Shown: positions 61,001 to 64,000 of the stretch, in pieces
Numbering within the stretch: position 1 is the stretch's first letter
Layout of the letters: every line of letters begins with the position of its first letter
From: Oxyruncus cristatus
Taxonomy: Eukaryota; Chordata; Aves; Passeriformes; Cotingidae
DNA: 64,000 bases
NCBI GenBank assembly: GCA_013399855.1
Contig: VXAY01007404.1
Coordinates: 1 to 64,000, forward strand
Direction: 5' to 3'
Notes under the pieces: model-generated
Databases searched by the model: none
Seen by the model: only the letters and a program-made list of their open reading frames with translations
Told to the model about the DNA's origin: nothing
Position numbers and translations under genes: made by a program

Positions 61001-64000
61001 ACAGCTCTTTCTATAAAACCACTGGAAAGGTATTTCTGGACCTTTTTTCTGATATACTGATGCAGGTTTTCCATACTGTTACTTTTTAAAAATTTTATAT
61101 GTGACCCAGCATGCTGATCTCATCCAGATCAAGAATGAATAAAGCACGATTTGATAGCAAAGAAAAAATAATTATCTTGTATTTTTTAAAGTAGATTCCT
61201 CTTCCTGAATGTCACACAATATGATATCTTATCAATAACGCTGCATTTATCACATTTCATTTTACAGACTTCAGAGAAAGTGGTATCTACTTTTTCACAT
61301 TCATGCACTTGAATGTTGGAATACTCACACTTAACACTGATAACAGTGATTATGGCTTGAAAAATAGTCTTCAAACACATTAGCATTTGGGGAAATCAGT
61401 GTTCTGAGATTTCTGATAAGTTTCTAATTTTATTTGAAATATTAAAACTACAAACACAATCTAGGAGAACTCAATTATATAATACACCCTTGCACAATTT
61501 AATACACTTTATTACAACTTAAGAGTCCCTTCATACAAAGAATGTTATAATGTTTGGGCTTTGAGGAAAAATGAAATTATGTACAAGCAATTTTGGTAGT
61601 TATTAAGAATTTTTACATGGGGGAAAATCCACGACTATATTCAGAAAAAAATGTCTCATTATAAGAGCTTAGAAATAGTAAATTCCTAATGAACAAAAAA
61701 ATAAACAGACTATGACAGAGGTCCTTTGAGTTCCCCTTGAAGAGAATGTCTTTGGAATTGTTAATTTGAAAATTCACATTTTTTATGATCTTTTCACTTG
61801 GATGAAATTAATGACATATCACAGCACACATTACAAGTTCAAATTACTAGAAAAATTAGAAATTAGAGTAAAAAATTAGAATAATTAGAAATTATTAGGA
61901 TACACTTTTGTACTTGTAATTCTTTCACATGCTATCTATCTGTTAACTGTTCAACATGACAAATCAATGAATTTGAACAGTAAATCTAGGGTGTCAGGAA
62001 TAACTTGACAGTGAATTGGCTTGAATTGAACTTGACTGCACACGTGCTAAAAAGTCCTGATTACAGTTTTTAGGAGAAAAAAAGCTTGTTGAAATGAAAG
62101 AACAGGCCTGCACATGCTTACATAGAGGGATGCAAATTATATTTCTCTTAATTTGAAGATGCTGTTGTAATTTTTTCAAGATTCACCTAAAAGGCGCTCA
62201 AGGGGAACTAATCTTTTCTCAAGAATTTAACATGGAAGGAGCAGACTGAAAAAGCAACATTTATTTCAGGACAGACTGGATTATGTCAGTTGTTAAGGAA
62301 TGAAAATCCTTTCCCAAATTTTTATCCCCATGTTCTTTTTCAGAAAATTATTTGGCTTGTTATCTCTTACTTGCAATGTAAGACCTCCCTACTATTCCTT
62401 TGACTTCAAAATTTTTTACCTTTAGTGGATAAAATAATTACTCATTCAGTCCTACAGTTCTTAGAATCATACTTTGTTTTGAGATTTTTCTGCAGAACTT
62501 GATTTGATTTTTAATTTGCTTCATGCTTATATCATTGAGTTATATGAATACGTCCTGAATTCCTTTGTTTATACTTGAACTTGTACCTTGAATACTGTCT
62601 ATCTTTTCTGAAATAAGAACAAAGCAAATTACACTACTGAATATTCCCTTACTGTTTTGTTCAACAGTCATTCTGGAAAGTACTTTCCAGTCATTAAGCA
62701 AAGTTAATCCTGATTTACATAAGCATGACAGTAAAACCGTGGCCCACAGCTGTATGTAACAAACCTAATTCTTTCTTGTATGTCTGAAACTTTAAAACAA
62801 TTTTCCCCCTTTTTTTTTTTATGTTGCTGTATATGAGCTCTGTTATTAGGAACTTAATGAAATGTACAGAAAAAATGTCAAATGTTTAAGTCAATTTCAG
62901 TGACTACATTGAGCTTATCAGGTTCCATGAGCGTAATAAGGCTATTACAGAAACATTTAGGCTGACAAAAACATTTCAATCCGCATACAACATTAAGTTT
63001 AGGGAAAAGAAATTCCCCTGGAAAAACCTCCTAAATATTTAGAATAAAAATTACTATTGTGAAAATTTAACTAAAAAGAATAATAAAATAAATTTTTAAA
63101 GTAAGACTTGACTATTCCAATAAGGACAACTGAAATTGTTTAAAAAATAATGAAAATCTCTCTGAGAAACTAAGAGAGATTTTATTTTAGCCTTTCTGAT
63201 TTTTTTACAAGGAATAATTGCAAACTCAATTTACTAAAGTATGAAAACATAAATAAAAAAATGCTTACATTAAAGGAAAGTAGTTTCATAGTAGAAGAGG
63301 TTCCAATTTCATTGACTGAGCGTAATCTTTTTTAATGTCTTTTTATTTTGCTTCTGATGAGGATCAAAATTCCAATATGATGTGGATTGACAAAATAAAA
63401 TACTCAAATCTGTTCTACTTTATTTCAGTATACAATTCCTATTTTGAACACTTAATCTTAAAAATAAAGTAAATTCTGTTGGAAAGATTATTTCAAGCTG
63501 AAAACCATACACCACTTCTGATTTTAAATAGCCTCTTAACTACTCCATATCTCATTAAACTATTGTAAAAAAAAATCTGTACTCTCAACATACAAGGAAA
63601 ACACAAATACAAAAATTTGAGAAGTATCTCAATGCTGTAAAGCTGGAGGCCCAGATTTCCAAGTGACTTCTGTGCCTTCAGGTTGTTTTGAAAGTCAGTG
63701 AGACTTTAATTTGGAGTAACTGGAGATTATATGTACAAACAGAGGGTAGGGATGGTGGTTCTGTCCACAACAATTAATTCCTATTGTTTTTTATATGGAC
63801 AAGGATTTTAGGAGTGGAAGCTCCTAACATCACTAAACAAGATGGCTATTTTCATTTCAGATATTCAATAGTTATAAATTCATTTTAAAAAAATAAGTGT
63901 CATGGTCCTTAACACTTTTAGTTAATGCTTAAAAAATAAGTGTCCATGCTCTCTATTTTCACTTAAACATTCACTTAAACAATCTTCTTTGGCTTACCTA
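61001..64000. other. AT-rich unique sequence, no gene seen
   Basis: A degenerate AATTAGAAATTAG tandem tract lies at about 61845-61899, and AAAAAATAAGTGTC occurs twice near 63888 and 63931. No gene or known mobile element was recognised to the window end. Confidence 0.45.
61845..61899. repeat. Degenerate (AAATTAG)n tract
   Basis: At least five imperfect ATTAGA/AATTAG units in a row. Simple AT-rich tandem repeat. Confidence 0.6.

Noticed and set aside
1..64000. CRISPR arrays, tRNA or rRNA genes, bacterial-type operons
   Set aside because: No regularly spaced repeats, cloverleaf-capable segments with A/B boxes, rRNA blocks or long tandem coding frames were seen; the sequence is of vertebrate type.

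Overview
The window looks like 64 kb of AT-rich, gene-poor DNA from a bird, most likely a passerine. The reasoning is recognition, not a database search. Several CR1 non-LTR retrotransposon 3' ends are present, with typical avian CR1 ORF2 remnants and a tail of the ATTCTATGATTCTATGA type. Several LTRs resemble common songbird endogenous retrovirus LTRs, mostly of ERVL type: TG...CA ends, AATAAA/TTATCTC-type R-U5 segments, and 5-bp target duplications. No coding exon, rRNA, tRNA, CRISPR array or bacterial-type operon could be supported. All open frames are short and lie either in retroelements or in unremarkable AT-rich sequence, so the window is probably intergenic or deep intronic.

Layout. 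1-8.99 kb: a TATA-bearing LTR-like segment (about 1.05-1.59 kb), then unique sequence. 9.0-11.4 kb: a CR1 cluster with two minus-strand pieces (RT to 3' end; endonuclease-RT linker) and one plus-strand 3' end of another subfamily. 18.2-18.6 kb: a GC-richer candidate LTR. 21.2-22.4 kb: solo LTR A (minus) with a decayed 5-bp duplication. 23.5 and 24.6 kb: short CR1 3' ends. 29.4-30.7 kb: a CR1 copy between two U3 starts of a second LTR family. 37.8-38.4 kb: an in-frame C2HC zinc-finger tail of an unidentified retroelement, then a minus-strand U3 piece of the second LTR family. 40.9-42.1 kb: solo LTR B (minus), same family as A, with a perfect ATAGG duplication and an internal 42-bp repeat. 44.5 kb: a CR1 stub. 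47.0-47.3 kb: the R-U5 end of the second LTR family. 49.4-49.7 kb: a shorter minus-strand LTR-like unit, perhaps ERVK type. 53.6-57.7 kb: a CR1 and a third LTR appearing in near-perfect repeated blocks separated by N gaps, which looks like an assembly overlap and not biology. 57.8-64 kb: unique AT-rich DNA.

The elements do not form a working system. They are independent, mostly truncated insertions. The two observations most worth following are the zinc-finger tail at 37.8-38.0 kb and the false-looking duplication at 53.7-57.7 kb. Family names rest on remembered resemblance and need a repeat-library search to be firm.
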